A stretch of DNA of 64,000 nt. It comes from Elusimicrobiota bacterium. GTDB taxonomy: Bacteria > Elusimicrobiota > Elusimicrobia > UBA1565 > UBA9628. Positions 32,429 to 39,733 of the stretch are shown here, piece by piece (the stretch's first letter is position 1; the number at the start of each line of letters is the position of its first letter). The position numbers were made by a program, and so were the translations under genes. The notes beneath the pieces are model-generated. The model did no database searches. It was given only the letters and a program-made list of their open reading frames with translations, and was not told where the DNA came from. Location: NCBI GenBank assembly GCA_023249645.1, contig JAHFCF010000005.1, positions 1 through 64,000 on the forward strand, read 5' to 3'.

Positions 32429-33050
32429 TGGAGGTCGTCAATTCCATGAGGCTGTTTTGGAGTTCCTGTGACCAGGCGATCGCGCTTTCGCGGTCTTCCG
32501 GCGCCAGGGCGGGATTCATCATCTCATGGATGATGTCTTGGACCATGCGGCTCCGGGCTTCGAGGGAATCATCGAGCCGGACATGGATGACCGGATCTTG
32601 ACGGGGAAGGGCTGGCTCGAGACGGACCTCGAAGACGCCGATGGGCACGATCTTCTTGCGCGGCGCTGGCAAGACCGCGTGATCGGTGATGTCGCTCGGC
32701 CAGGGCACGCGGTAATCCTTGCCTTCGATGGAGACCGTGAGCGCGGCATGGGGCGATCCGAAGATGCCGCGCGTCGGGCCCAGGCGGTAGTTTCCCGGCT
32801 CGATCTGATATAGGAGATTTTTCTTCGGCAGGATCTCGAGCCGGTAGATCTCTCCGCTGGAGCCGGGCATCGATTCCAGGTCGAGGGCCAGCCGGCCGGA
32901 TTGCGTCTCGCCCGAGGGTGCGATGAACCGGCCGCTCACAAGGACGGCGGCCATGCCCCGGTCGGGGGCGCCGCGCAGCTGAGGGGCCGTGCCGGAGCAG
33001 CCGGCGGCCAGGAGCGCTGCCGCGGACACGATTGCTGGCGCGATTTTCAT
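32412..33050 (-). CDS. Putative lipoprotein
   Basis: The 212-aa protein starts MKIAPAIVSAAALLAAGCSG, a lipoprotein signal with lipobox LAAGC and Cys at residue 18. The mature part is beta-rich (GRFIAPSGETQSGRLALDLE, YRLEILPKKNLLYQIEPGNYRLG) with a charged helical C-terminus. No family is recognised. The ATG at 33050 is preferred because residues further upstream in the frame are not lipoprotein-like. It overlaps the kinase-like gene by 17 nt. A TATAAT lies 12 nt upstream of the ATG on the minus strand. Confidence 0.72.
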   Translation of the reverse strand: MKIAPAIVSAAALLAAGCSGTAPQLRGAPDRGMAAVLVSGRFIAPSGETQSGRLALDLESMPGSSGEIYRLEILPKKNLLYQIEPGNYRLGPTRGIFGSPHAALTVSIEGKDYRVPWPSDITDHAVLPAPRKKIVPIGVFEVRLEPALPRQDPVIHVRLDDSLEARSRMVQDIIHEMMNPALAPEDRESAIAWSQELQNSLMELTTSSEPRH

Positions 33051-33062
33051 GGGCCGAGGAGG

Positions 33063-33068
33063 ATTATA
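33063..33068 (-). promoter_or_regulatory. Candidate -10 box of lipoprotein gene
   Basis: TATAAT on the minus strand, 12 nt before the ATG at 33050. The expected leader is only about 5 nt. Confidence 0.5.
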
Positions 33069-33131
33069 CAAGATTGAAGAATGTTTAATCTGGCAACAGG
33101 AATAAGGTAGAGTCTTTGTCGACAAACGCCT

Positions 33132-33509
33132 ATGCCCGAGGGAAAATATGCCGGCCAGGAACTGAGGAAATACCTGCGCCTGGAGACGTTCTTTGACGTC
33201 TGGTATTCCGTGGTGGGCCGGCCGGAGGAAACGCGCAAAGCCTGCTGCGTGGACCTCACGCGCGAAGGCTGCAAGCTGGTGAGTCATGATTCGCTGCCGA
33301 TGGGTCTGGAAGTGGAATTGAAGATGAAGATCCCCAGCGACCCGGTCCCCATCTTCGCGACGGGCCAGGTCGTCTGGACTTCGCAGCAGAGCGCCGATCT
33401 GTTCGCCGCGGGACTCAGGATCGTCCAGATCCAGCCGCTGGACCGCTTCAAGCTCCTGGATTACGTCTGCGAAGAATGGCTGAAGATGAAGCGCGAGAAA
33501 AAAGGGTAG
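33132..33509 (+). CDS. PilZ domain protein
   Basis: The 125-aa protein has RxxxR (RKYLR, about 12-16) and DLTREG, a D/N-x-S/T-x-x-G variant, about 29 residues later, then a beta-barrel pattern (GLEVELKMKIPSDPVPIFATGQVVWT). These are the two c-di-GMP-contact motifs of PilZ, with Thr replacing the usual Ser. It is divergent from the lipoprotein gene and lies 7 nt before the DUF3800 gene. The downstream effect is unknown. Confidence 0.8.
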   Translation: MPEGKYAGQELRKYLRLETFFDVWYSVVGRPEETRKACCVDLTREGCKLVSHDSLPMGLEVELKMKIPSDPVPIFATGQVVWTSQQSADLFAAGLRIVQIQPLDRFKLLDYVCEEWLKMKREKKG

Positions 33510-33516
33510 TTGGGCG

Positions 33517-34188
33517 ATGGCACCCCGCTACCGATATGTATTCCTAGATGAAGGGGGCAATCTCGATTTCTCCCCCAGTGGGACAAAATATTTTACCCTG
33601 ACAACCGTCACCACTTCTCGTCCCTTCGCGCTTTATGGCCCGCTATCGGCTCTCCGCTACGATCTGATTGAGTTGGGCCTGGATATTGAATATTTTCATG
33701 CCGCGGAAGATCGGCAGGCGGTCCGGGATAAAGTCTTTGCTGAAATCCAGAAGCATCTCGCAGACCTGCGCATTGACTCGCTGATCGTGGAAAAGAGCAA
33801 GACGGGTCCAGCGTTGCAGGCGATGGACCAATTTTATCCCCGGATGCTGGGTTATCTGCTGCGCCATCTATTCGGCGGTGATGCGGTGAAGAACTACGAC
33901 GAAGTGGTGGTCATGACAGACTCATTGCCATTCACCAGCAAGCGTCGTGTGGTTGAGAAAGCGGTCAAGACAGAGCTTGGCAGGATGCTGCCTTCTCACA
34001 TTCGTTATCGACTTCTGCATCATTCGTCAAAAGCCTGCCTCTACCTGCAGGTCGCCGATTACTGCAACTGGGCAATATACCGGAAGTGGGAGGGCGGAGA
34101 CCGGCGCAGCTTGGATTTGATTTCCCCCGCCGTCAAAAGCCAATACGATATCTTCCAGACGGGCACAATTCGCTACTATAAAAAGTGA
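33517..34188 (+). CDS. DUF3800 domain protein
   Basis: The 223-aa protein has the DUF3800 signatures: an N-terminal YVFLDEGGNLDF (usual form FLDESG.xGF), TLTTVTT, a middle VVVMTDSLP, and C-terminal LQVADYCNWAIYRKWEGGDRR. The acidic residues on a beta strand suggest an RNase H-like nuclease fold, an inference from the family. DUF3800 genes are usually accessory and are known to lie near candidate structured RNAs. Here a compact three-way-junction element begins at the base after the stop codon. The gene is AT-richer than its neighbours. Confidence 0.85.
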   Translation: MAPRYRYVFLDEGGNLDFSPSGTKYFTLTTVTTSRPFALYGPLSALRYDLIELGLDIEYFHAAEDRQAVRDKVFAEIQKHLADLRIDSLIVEKSKTGPALQAMDQFYPRMLGYLLRHLFGGDAVKNYDEVVVMTDSLPFTSKRRVVEKAVKTELGRMLPSHIRYRLLHHSSKACLYLQVADYCNWAIYRKWEGGDRRSLDLISPAVKSQYDIFQTGTIRYYKK

Positions 34189-34243
34189 CCGCCCCGACTA
34201 CCCCTTGCGGGGAGAGCCCCATGGGCTCTTGTCGTCGGGGCGG
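34189..34243 (+). ncRNA. Three-way-junction structured element after DUF3800 gene
   Basis: The 55-nt element has a perfect 10-bp closing stem, CCGCCCCGAC (34189-34198) with GTCGGGGCGG (34234-34243). Inside lie hairpin 1 (CCCC/GGGG, loop TTGC, 34201-34212) and hairpin 2 (AGAGCCC/GGGCTCT, loop CAT, 34213-34229). It starts immediately after the DUF3800 stop codon and lies between convergent genes. Comparative searches have reported several RNA motifs named DUF3800-I to -XI near such genes; whether this is one of them cannot be decided here. It has no T-tract, so a simple terminator is less likely. The strand is assigned from the neighbouring gene. Confidence 0.65.
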
Positions 34244-34311
34244 AACCTTTAACTACTCATAGGGTAACATCCGCGGCACACTTTGTCAAGACCCAGATTT
34301 TTTCTGGTTTT

Positions 34312-35076
34312 TCACACTCTTTCCTTAACAGCGAAACATCCCCAGTTTTTGTCAGCTCTTTTTTCATTGTGGCATTCTCTCTCTATCCTGAACCCCAACG
34401 AAACAATAAGTCTTCTGAATGAGTCCGAATCGGGGGTAATATCGTAGTGTCCTTCATTAGCCTTGCCGCCATGGTCAAGGTCAGTCCATAGCAAAAGGCG
34501 GCATCCCTTTGCCGCATAAGATGAAATTAGCGAAAGCACAAATGGCCAGTGCGGTGTATGATCAAGCATGTTCCTGCAAAAAATTGCGCCATCAACCATT
34601 CCGAAAAGTTCGGGCACTGGCTGCTCTGCTTGTTGTCCATGGCAGATCAATTCGCTAAATACCGACCTCCCTAAATTTTTTATCTGCCACTCGTGAATTG
34701 GCAAATATAACGGCTCAATTATATGCCTTTGAAGCGAGACGTCCCACCCGGCGATAGGACTCATCACGCAGGGGCCGATGTCCAGCGTTGTTTTATTGCG
34801 TATATGGTCAACAAAAGATTGCCACTGCTCTTTTGAGTTATCAAAAAACTCCTGCAAAATAAGGTCACTGACATACCCTTGAGAGACACGCTGCCTGCCG
34901 GCCATGAGATCGCTATACAGTTTCAAGAAATGTTCTTGCTGCATAAACTCAATAGCATGGTTCAATTCATATTCCTGAGACACATTCCAAGTTTTTCCAT
35001 TTCTCACTGCCCTTACCTTGATCGCAATCCTGTTTTTCAATCTGGATGCTATTGGAATCAAATTGTTCAACTTCAT
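34312..35076 (-). CDS. Methyltransferase-like protein of unknown function
   Basis: The 254-aa protein has a C-terminal half that looks like the later strands of a class I SAM methyltransferase: DGAIFCRNMLDHTPHWPFVLS (motif region IV/V) and GCRLLLWTDLDHGG, then FRRLIVSLGFRIERE. The N-terminal half lacks the usual glycine-rich SAM loop, so the fold is uncertain. A GGGAGG Shine-Dalgarno precedes the ATG. It is clearly AT-richer than the surrounding housekeeping genes and lies downstream of a long structured noncoding stretch and tRNA-Gly, suggesting acquisition by transfer. Confidence 0.6.
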   Translation of the reverse strand: MKLNNLIPIASRLKNRIAIKVRAVRNGKTWNVSQEYELNHAIEFMQQEHFLKLYSDLMAGRQRVSQGYVSDLILQEFFDNSKEQWQSFVDHIRNKTTLDIGPCVMSPIAGWDVSLQRHIIEPLYLPIHEWQIKNLGRSVFSELICHGQQAEQPVPELFGMVDGAIFCRNMLDHTPHWPFVLSLISSYAAKGCRLLLWTDLDHGGKANEGHYDITPDSDSFRRLIVSLGFRIERECHNEKRADKNWGCFAVKERV

Positions 35077-35099
35077 TTTCGATCCTCCCGTTAAAGAAT

Positions 35100-35395
35100 C
35101 CTCAGCGGATATCTTCTTCGTCTGGGAAGGATTGCCGGTGGGAAAGAATCAGCGGCAACCACCCCAGCTACAAGCATAACCAGGAATTGATTGCCGCCTT
35201 TCTCCATGCCGAAGCATGGATATCAGCGGCTTCAACCCAGTTGCTTGTATGCCCCCTCTGCGTGAGGTGAGCTTACCGCGCTCTTACGCGCGGTCCTGGT
35301 GAAGCCAGAACGTCAGAGTGATTTTATTTCTGTTTCATTGCCTCCGGGTGCGGTTGCCCGCGTCTGTTGACAAGTCTAGCAAAATCCAACCGCAC
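35100..35395 (-). ncRNA. Predicted structured RNA or leader upstream of methyltransferase-like gene
   Basis: No ORF is credible here, and several stems fit a minus-strand RNA. There is a 9-bp stem GTGCGGTTG/CAACCGCAC (35348-35356 with 35387-35395), CCGCGC/GCGCGG (35276-35293), and an 8-bp stem TACAAGCA/TGCTTGTA (35169-35176 with 35242-35249). The last encloses TCCATGC-UUCG-GCATGGA (35203-35220), whose loop is a UUCG tetraloop only on the minus strand. G-U pairs beside the enclosed stem also favour the minus strand. It could be a long 5' leader of the gene at 34312-35076 or an independent RNA. I could not match it to RNase P RNA, tmRNA or SRP RNA landmarks. Confidence 0.5.
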
Positions 35396-35405
35396 TTCAT
35401 CCTAA

Positions 35406-35568
35406 CCTGCTTGTACTTATTCGGCCGTGGTCCCATGCGATCCAGTGTGGTAGGCCGAAGCTTCCAATATCAGAGGCCATTTTCTGGCCTTCTGATCTCA
35501 TTTTTACGGCACCAGGTGGGATATTTCCCGTCTCAAAACAAGCGGGCGCCCTACGCCTTCGGCGTAGG
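35406..35568 (+). ncRNA. Second predicted structured element
   Basis: A closing stem CCTGCTTGT/ACAAGCGGG (35406-35414 with 35538-35546) contains a T-G pair that would be a C-A mismatch on the other strand, so the plus strand is favoured. It encloses TTCGGCC/GGCCGAA (35420-35459) and ATCAGA-GGCCA/TGGCC-TCTGAT with one bulge (35469-35496). An 8-bp hairpin CCTACGCC/GGCGTAGG follows (35550-35568). I see no ORF, no good promoter and no T-tract. Together with the preceding element it fills the 518-nt gap between the methyltransferase-like gene and tRNA-Gly. Confidence 0.45.
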
Positions 35569-35594
35569 ACAGCCCACCAGCACTCCGAAAAACC

Positions 35595-35668
35595 TGGAGC
35601 GGGCGAAGGGAATCGAACCCTCGTCTAGAGCTTGGGAAGCTCCCATTCTACCATTGAACCACGCCCGC
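35595..35668 (-). tRNA. tRNA-Gly (anticodon CCC)
   Basis: The 74-nt gene folds into a complete cloverleaf: 7-bp acceptor stem GCGGGCG/CGCCCGC, 4-bp D stem, 5-bp anticodon stem with loop TTCCCAA (anticodon CCC), a 4-nt variable loop and T arm GAGGG-TTCGATT-CCCTT. The discriminator is T and CCA is encoded. The promoter is TTGACG-17-TAGAAT. The accessory patch lies on its 3' side, the usual side for integration next to tRNA genes, but I found no duplicated 3' end. Confidence 0.93.
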
Positions 35669-35677
35669 GATGATCGT

Positions 35678-35706
35678 ATTCTAGTGCATCCCGGCCAGGC
35701 CGTCAA
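35678..35706 (-). promoter_or_regulatory. tRNA-Gly promoter
   Basis: Minus-strand TTGACG (35701-35706), 17-nt spacer, TAGAAT (35678-35683). The expected start is a few bases before the tRNA 5' end at 35668. It overlaps the last codons of folE. Confidence 0.75.
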
Positions 35707-36272
35707 CCCTTCCTGATGAGCTCGAGGAATTCCTTCCTCGTGCGCGCATCCTTTTGAAAACAGCCGAACATGGCGCTGGTCACCGTGGGCGACAAGAGGC
35801 TCCTGACCCCGCGCATCTCCATGCACAGATGCCGCGCCTCCATGACCACGGCCACGCCCTTCGGGGCGAGCTTGGCGTCGAGGGCCTCCGCGATCTGCGT
35901 GGTGAGCCTTTCCTGAACCTGGAGCCGTCGCGAGAAGACCTCCACGATCTTCGGGATCTTGGAGAGCCCGATGATCCGGCGGTCGGGGATGTAGCCGACA
36001 TGGGCTTTGCCGAAGAAGGGCAGCAGGTGGTGCTCGCAGAGGCTGTAGAAGGTGATGTCCTTGACCAGGACCATCTCGTTGCAGGGCTCCTCGAAGATGG
36101 CGCCGTTGATGGTCGAGTCCACATCCTCGCGATAGCCCGCGGTGAGATCCCTCAGGGATTTGGCCACCCGCTGAGGGGTCTTGAGCAAACCATGCCGGGA
36201 GGGATCCTCGCCCAGTTCGCGCAGGATCTGGTGTATGGAGGAGGCGATGGGATCTTTTCTGTGCCGGTTCAT
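35703..36272 (-). CDS. folE: GTP cyclohydrolase I
   Basis: The 189-aa enzyme opens GTP to dihydroneopterin triphosphate, the first step of folate and pterin synthesis. It has the zinc and active-site segments [43 protein letters not shown] and [11 protein letters not shown]. The start at MNRHRKDP (36272) is preferred because TATAAT ends 7 nt upstream and the extra upstream residues lie within the promoter. The length is typical. Confidence 0.95.
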   Translation of the reverse strand: MNRHRKDPIASSIHQILRELGEDPSRHGLLKTPQRVAKSLRDLTAGYREDVDSTINGAIFEEPCNEMVLVKDITFYSLCEHHLLPFFGKAHVGYIPDRRIIGLSKIPKIVEVFSRRLQVQERLTTQIAEALDAKLAPKGVAVVMEARHLCMEMRGVRSLLSPTVTSAMFGCFQKDARTRKEFLELIRKG

Positions 36273-36279
36273 GGGACTT

Positions 36280-36308
36280 ATTATAGGAAAGAAGCGCTCA
36301 GGCGCCAA
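36280..36308 (-). promoter_or_regulatory. folE promoter, leaderless
   Basis: Minus-strand TTGGCG (36303-36308), 17-nt spacer, TATAAT (36280-36285), then AAGTCCC and the ATG. The spacer holds the stop codon of the upstream gene. Confidence 0.7.
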
Positions 36309-37824
36309 GCCGGGCTTTGAGGCCGCGCACGAATTCGACGGCTTGCGTCTTCGTTTTCACGCGGGAACAGGCCTGCGCCTCGCGGAGTTTCTCGAGGACT
36401 TGGCCCACCAACGGTCCCGGCGGCAGGTCCAGGATCCTCATCACCGCGTGGCCGTCGAGGAGCTTTTCCGGCGCGACCAGGCTCTGGGCCTCGAAGCGCC
36501 GGCGCAGGAGCTGGTTGATGACTTGCAGATGGTGCAGGGTCTTGCGCGCCTCGACGGGCCGCGCCTTGGCCGAGGCCTCCGAGTCCGGATCGGCCGACGC
36601 CCAGCCGAGCAGGCGTTCCAGCTGGCGCTGGGGCATGTAGCTGGCGTGGTCGGCCCAGCAGACCAGGAGCAAGGCCTCGGCCTCGGGGCCCAGGTCCCGG
36701 AAGAAGCGGTAGGTCGCCTTGTCCGTGACCGGACCGCCGGCGGCGAGATTGCCGGGCCTTAAGTGTTGGGCGATGACGGTCGAGACCGTGCGCACGGTCT
36801 CGTTGGGAAAGCGCAGAGCCTTGAGGATGGCCGTGGCGCGCTCCGCGCCGCGGAGCTCATGCTTGAAGAAGCGCAGGCGGCCGCCGACGCGGCGGGCGGT
36901 CTCCGGTTTGGAGACGTCGTGCAGAAGCGCGGCGAGCATGAGCGTGGCCCGCCAAGGGTTCCCGGATCGGAGGTGCTCTCCCAGGGCTTGGCGCAGGGGT
37001 GCGGCGGATCGCGGGAAGGCTGGGCTGAGATGGTCCAGCAGGAAATCAAGCCGGTCGACCACGTCGAGGGTGTGTGTGAGCACTCCTCCCCGGCCGTAGT
37101 AGACCAGGGCGCACTGCCGGGCAGCTTCCAGGTCGTCGAAGAGGACGGTCAGCACCCCTGTCTCTTCCATGAGGCGCACCCAGCGGCCGGCGCCGGGAAG
37201 GCAGAGCAGTCCGATGAGCTCAACCGCGATCCTTTCCGCCGCTGGTCGGCGCACCCGTGAGCGCAGGCGGTTGAGATGCTTGAGCGTTTGCGGTTCGATC
37301 GTCCAGCCGAGCTGCGCGGCGAGGCGGAAGGCGCGCAGGATGCGCAGGGGGTCCGCTTTGAGGATCTCTTCGTTTTCGCAGCGGAGGAGGTGCTGGGAGA
37401 TATCCTCCGCTCCTCCGCGCGGATCGAGGAGGTCCTTGAGATGGATCGTGGCGGACATCTCCGGAGTTAGCGGCAGGGCCAGGGCATTGGCCGTGAAATC
37501 CCGGCGTCCGAGATCCTCCTCGATGGTCTTGCCTTGGAGTTCGCTGAAGTCCAGATGGCGGACGGTTGCGTTCTTGCCGGGGAGGATCAGCCGAAAGGTC
37601 CCGGCCTTGTCATCGAGGGTGACGCAGGTGGCCTTCCAGCGCTTGGCCAATTGCGCGGCGGCTTCTTTGGCCTGGGGAAGGGCCAAGTCCAGATCCAGGG
37701 AAGGGCGGTCGATGAGGGCATCGCGCAGGGCTCCGCCGACGAGCCAGCAGGCCCCGGGCCGGATCCGCGCGACTGTGCGCAGCAGAGCCGCCGCGGCCAA
37801 GGGCAATCGCGGAGTCTGCGTCAC
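36298..37824 (-). CDS. CCA-adding enzyme/poly(A) polymerase family nucleotidyltransferase with HD domain
   Basis: The 508-aa class II nucleotidyltransferase has [22 protein letters not shown] near residue 30-50 (the GG...RD and DxD signature) and [12 protein letters not shown] neck domain follows, then an HD domain with [12 protein letters not shown]. Both CCA-adding enzymes and poly(A) polymerases look like this, and sequence alone does not separate them. Because tRNA-Gly here already encodes CCA, the enzyme may serve repair. The GTG start overlaps the fadD stop (GTGA). Confidence 0.85.
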   Translation of the reverse strand: MTQTPRLPLAAAALLRTVARIRPGACWLVGGALRDALIDRPSLDLDLALPQAKEAAAQLAKRWKATCVTLDDKAGTFRLILPGKNATVRHLDFSELQGKTIEEDLGRRDFTANALALPLTPEMSATIHLKDLLDPRGGAEDISQHLLRCENEEILKADPLRILRAFRLAAQLGWTIEPQTLKHLNRLRSRVRRPAAERIAVELIGLLCLPGAGRWVRLMEETGVLTVLFDDLEAARQCALVYYGRGGVLTHTLDVVDRLDFLLDHLSPAFPRSAAPLRQALGEHLRSGNPWRATLMLAALLHDVSKPETARRVGGRLRFFKHELRGAERATAILKALRFPNETVRTVSTVIAQHLRPGNLAAGGPVTDKATYRFFRDLGPEAEALLLVCWADHASYMPQRQLERLLGWASADPDSEASAKARPVEARKTLHHLQVINQLLRRRFEAQSLVAPEKLLDGHAVMRILDLPPGPLVGQVLEKLREAQACSRVKTKTQAVEFVRGLKARLGA

Positions 37825-39425
37825 GTCGTTGGACGCCCGAGTTTTTCCAATTCCCGCTGCCGAAGGACGTTCTTGAGGACTTTTTGGAGCGTGTTCTTGG
37901 GGAGCAGGTCGACGACCTCGATGTCGCGCGGCCGCTTGTAGGCGTCAAGCTTCTGGCGGCAATGGCGCAACAGCTCGGCGCGGTCGGCCACGGCGTCGCG
38001 GCGCAGGACCACGAAGGCCTTGACCGTCTCATCGGCGGTGGAGTCCGGCACGCCGATGACCGCGGCCTCGGCGACGGCTGGATGATCGAGCAGCACGGTC
38101 TCCACTTGGGCCGAGAAGACCTTGAGTCCCTTGACGATGATCATGTCTTTCTTGCGGTCCTTGATGGAAAGATATCCTTCTTTGTCGAGACAGCCCAGGT
38201 CGCCGGTCTTGAACCAGCCGTCGGCGGTGAAGGCCTGGAGAGTCTCCTCGGGGCGGTGAAAATAGCCCTGCATGACGCAATCGCCTTGGACGCAGACCTC
38301 GCCGACTTCTCCCGCGGGCAGCTGCCGGCCCCCTTCATCGATGATCTGGACCCGGACTCCGGAGAGGGGCGTTCCGGTGGTTCCGGGCTTGCGATGCTGG
38401 GCGGGGTTCAAGGTCACGATCGGCGAGGTCTCCGTGAGTCCATAGCCCTCGAAGATGGGGACGCCGAAGATGGATTCGAATTGTTTCAGGACCGGGAGCG
38501 GCAGGGGCCCCGCTCCGGAAGTGGCGAAGCGGACCTTGCGGAAGAACCACCAGCGCAGGAGGACCCGGTTGAGGCCGGTCGCTTCCTTAGCCAGGAGAGC
38601 GAAGATCTGCGGGATGGCGGTCATGACCGTCACGCCGCGGTGCGCCATGAGCTTGAGCCAGAGCCTGGCCGGGGTGATCGATGGGGCCATCGCGATGGTG
38701 GCGCCGGCGCGCATGGGGGTGATCACGTTGGCGGTCCAGGCGAAGGTGTGGAAGGTGGGCAGGATGCACAGGGAGACGTCGCTTTGGTGCAGTTGGGAGC
38801 GCGTGACCGCGGATGTGGCGTTGGTGATCAGATTGCGGTGGCTGAGCATCACGCCTTTGGGGATGCCGGTCGTGCCGGAGGTGTAGAGCACGGCGGCCGT
38901 GTCGTTCTCCTCGGCGTGATGGTGCGGCAGGTGATGCGCGCTGGTCATGAGCAGGTCCGTGAAGGGCCTCTCCGCGGGGATGTGGGGGTGGTGGCCGTGG
39001 CCATGTCCGGCCAGGTCGCTGATCCAGACGCGCTTCAAGGTGGGCACGCGCGCCGCGGCGGCGCGCAGGCCGGGCAGGAATTCGTTCTGTGTCACGGCGG
39101 CCACGGCCCGGCAGTCGTTGAGCATGAAAGCCAGATCGTGGGGTTTCTGGATCATGAAGTTGATGGGCACGATGAGCGCGCCCAGGCGCGCGGCGGCAAA
39201 ATAGGACGTGACGAAGGGGACGCCGTTGCGGTGGATGAGGGCGACGCAGTCTCCCCGGCGTACCCCGGCGGCGTGCAGGCCCGCCGCCATCCGGATGACG
39301 AGCAGGCGCAGATCGTCGTAATTGAGGCTGGTTTCCAGGGTGATGATCGCCGGATGTTTGGGCCGCCGCCGGGCGGCGGCATCGATGAGATCGTTGAGCG
39401 TGCGGATGTTCTTTTCTTGGAGCAT
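37821..39425 (-). CDS. fadD: Long-chain acyl-CoA synthetase (AMP-dependent ligase)
   Basis: The 534-aa adenylate-forming enzyme has the ATP loop YTSGTTGIPKGVMLSH, YGLTETSP, GWFKTGDLG, DRKKDMIIVKGLKVF and a C-terminal KRPRDIEVVDLLPKNTLQKV with the catalytic lysine. The overall pattern is closest to long-chain fatty-acid CoA ligases, though the acyl substrate is inferred. A His-rich loop (GHGHGHHPH and HHLPHHHAEEN) is unusual. An Lrp-like ligand domain gene lies 25 nt upstream. Confidence 0.85.
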   Translation of the reverse strand: MLQEKNIRTLNDLIDAAARRRPKHPAIITLETSLNYDDLRLLVIRMAAGLHAAGVRRGDCVALIHRNGVPFVTSYFAAARLGALIVPINFMIQKPHDLAFMLNDCRAVAAVTQNEFLPGLRAAAARVPTLKRVWISDLAGHGHGHHPHIPAERPFTDLLMTSAHHLPHHHAEENDTAAVLYTSGTTGIPKGVMLSHRNLITNATSAVTRSQLHQSDVSLCILPTFHTFAWTANVITPMRAGATIAMAPSITPARLWLKLMAHRGVTVMTAIPQIFALLAKEATGLNRVLLRWWFFRKVRFATSGAGPLPLPVLKQFESIFGVPIFEGYGLTETSPIVTLNPAQHRKPGTTGTPLSGVRVQIIDEGGRQLPAGEVGEVCVQGDCVMQGYFHRPEETLQAFTADGWFKTGDLGCLDKEGYLSIKDRKKDMIIVKGLKVFSAQVETVLLDHPAVAEAAVIGVPDSTADETVKAFVVLRRDAVADRAELLRHCRQKLDAYKRPRDIEVVDLLPKNTLQKVLKNVLRQRELEKLGRPTT

Positions 39426-39450
39426 TCGTGGCGGGGACGCGCTCGAAGCT

Positions 39451-39684
39451 TTAAATGGCCGTGGTGATGAGGCTTTCCGTGGAAAGCACGCCCGGGATGG
39501 CCCGGATGTCTCGCACGATGACGTTGGAGAGCGTGGCGATGTCCTGGGTCTCGATGTCCAGGACCAGGTCCCATCGGCCGAAGACGGCGGTGACGTGGGA
39601 GACTCCCGTCGTTTTTCGGATGTCCGACAGGGTTTTGGTTTCCTTGCCTGCCATGAGTCGGACCAGCACGAGACCTGTCACCAT
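39451..39684 (-). CDS. Stand-alone Lrp/AsnC ligand-binding (RAM) domain
   Basis: The 77-aa protein MVTGLVLVRLMAGKETKTLSD... is a complete alpha-beta RAM/ACT-like domain (GVSHVTAVFGRWDLVLDIE, PGVLSTESLITT) without the DNA-binding helix-turn-helix. Such single-domain proteins sense small ligands or tune full-length Lrp regulators. The ATG at 39684 is supported by an AAAGGAG Shine-Dalgarno and a TATACT -10 further up. It is first in an operon with the acyl-CoA ligase. Confidence 0.82.
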   Translation of the reverse strand: MVTGLVLVRLMAGKETKTLSDIRKTTGVSHVTAVFGRWDLVLDIETQDIATLSNVIVRDIRAIPGVLSTESLITTAI

Positions 39685-39733
39685 GATTTTTTCTCCTTTT
39701 TCGCAGTATATCAAATTATTATCATTCCTTGAG

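Noticed and set aside
35077-35594. tmRNA, RNase P RNA or SRP RNA in the long noncoding gap
   Set aside because: I did not find the tmRNA GGATTCGACGG/tag region, the RNase P GAGGAAAGTCC core or the SRP GGAAGGAAGCAGC loop on either strand. 6S RNA could not be confirmed because its sequence is poorly conserved.
33100-35670. Integrated element with att duplication of tRNA-Gly
   Set aside because: No integrase gene and no second copy of the tRNA 3' end were seen between 33100 and 35594, so only composition and position suggest transfer.
35318-35716. 132-aa plus-strand frame across the structured region and tRNA-Gly
   Set aside because: It runs antisense through a complete tRNA and through predicted RNA stems; no start signal or domain.
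37884-39467. 527-aa open frame antisense to the acyl-CoA ligase
   Set aside because: It mirrors fadD exactly, has a His/Gly/Asp-rich composition typical of antisense frames in GC-rich DNA, and no recognisable domain.
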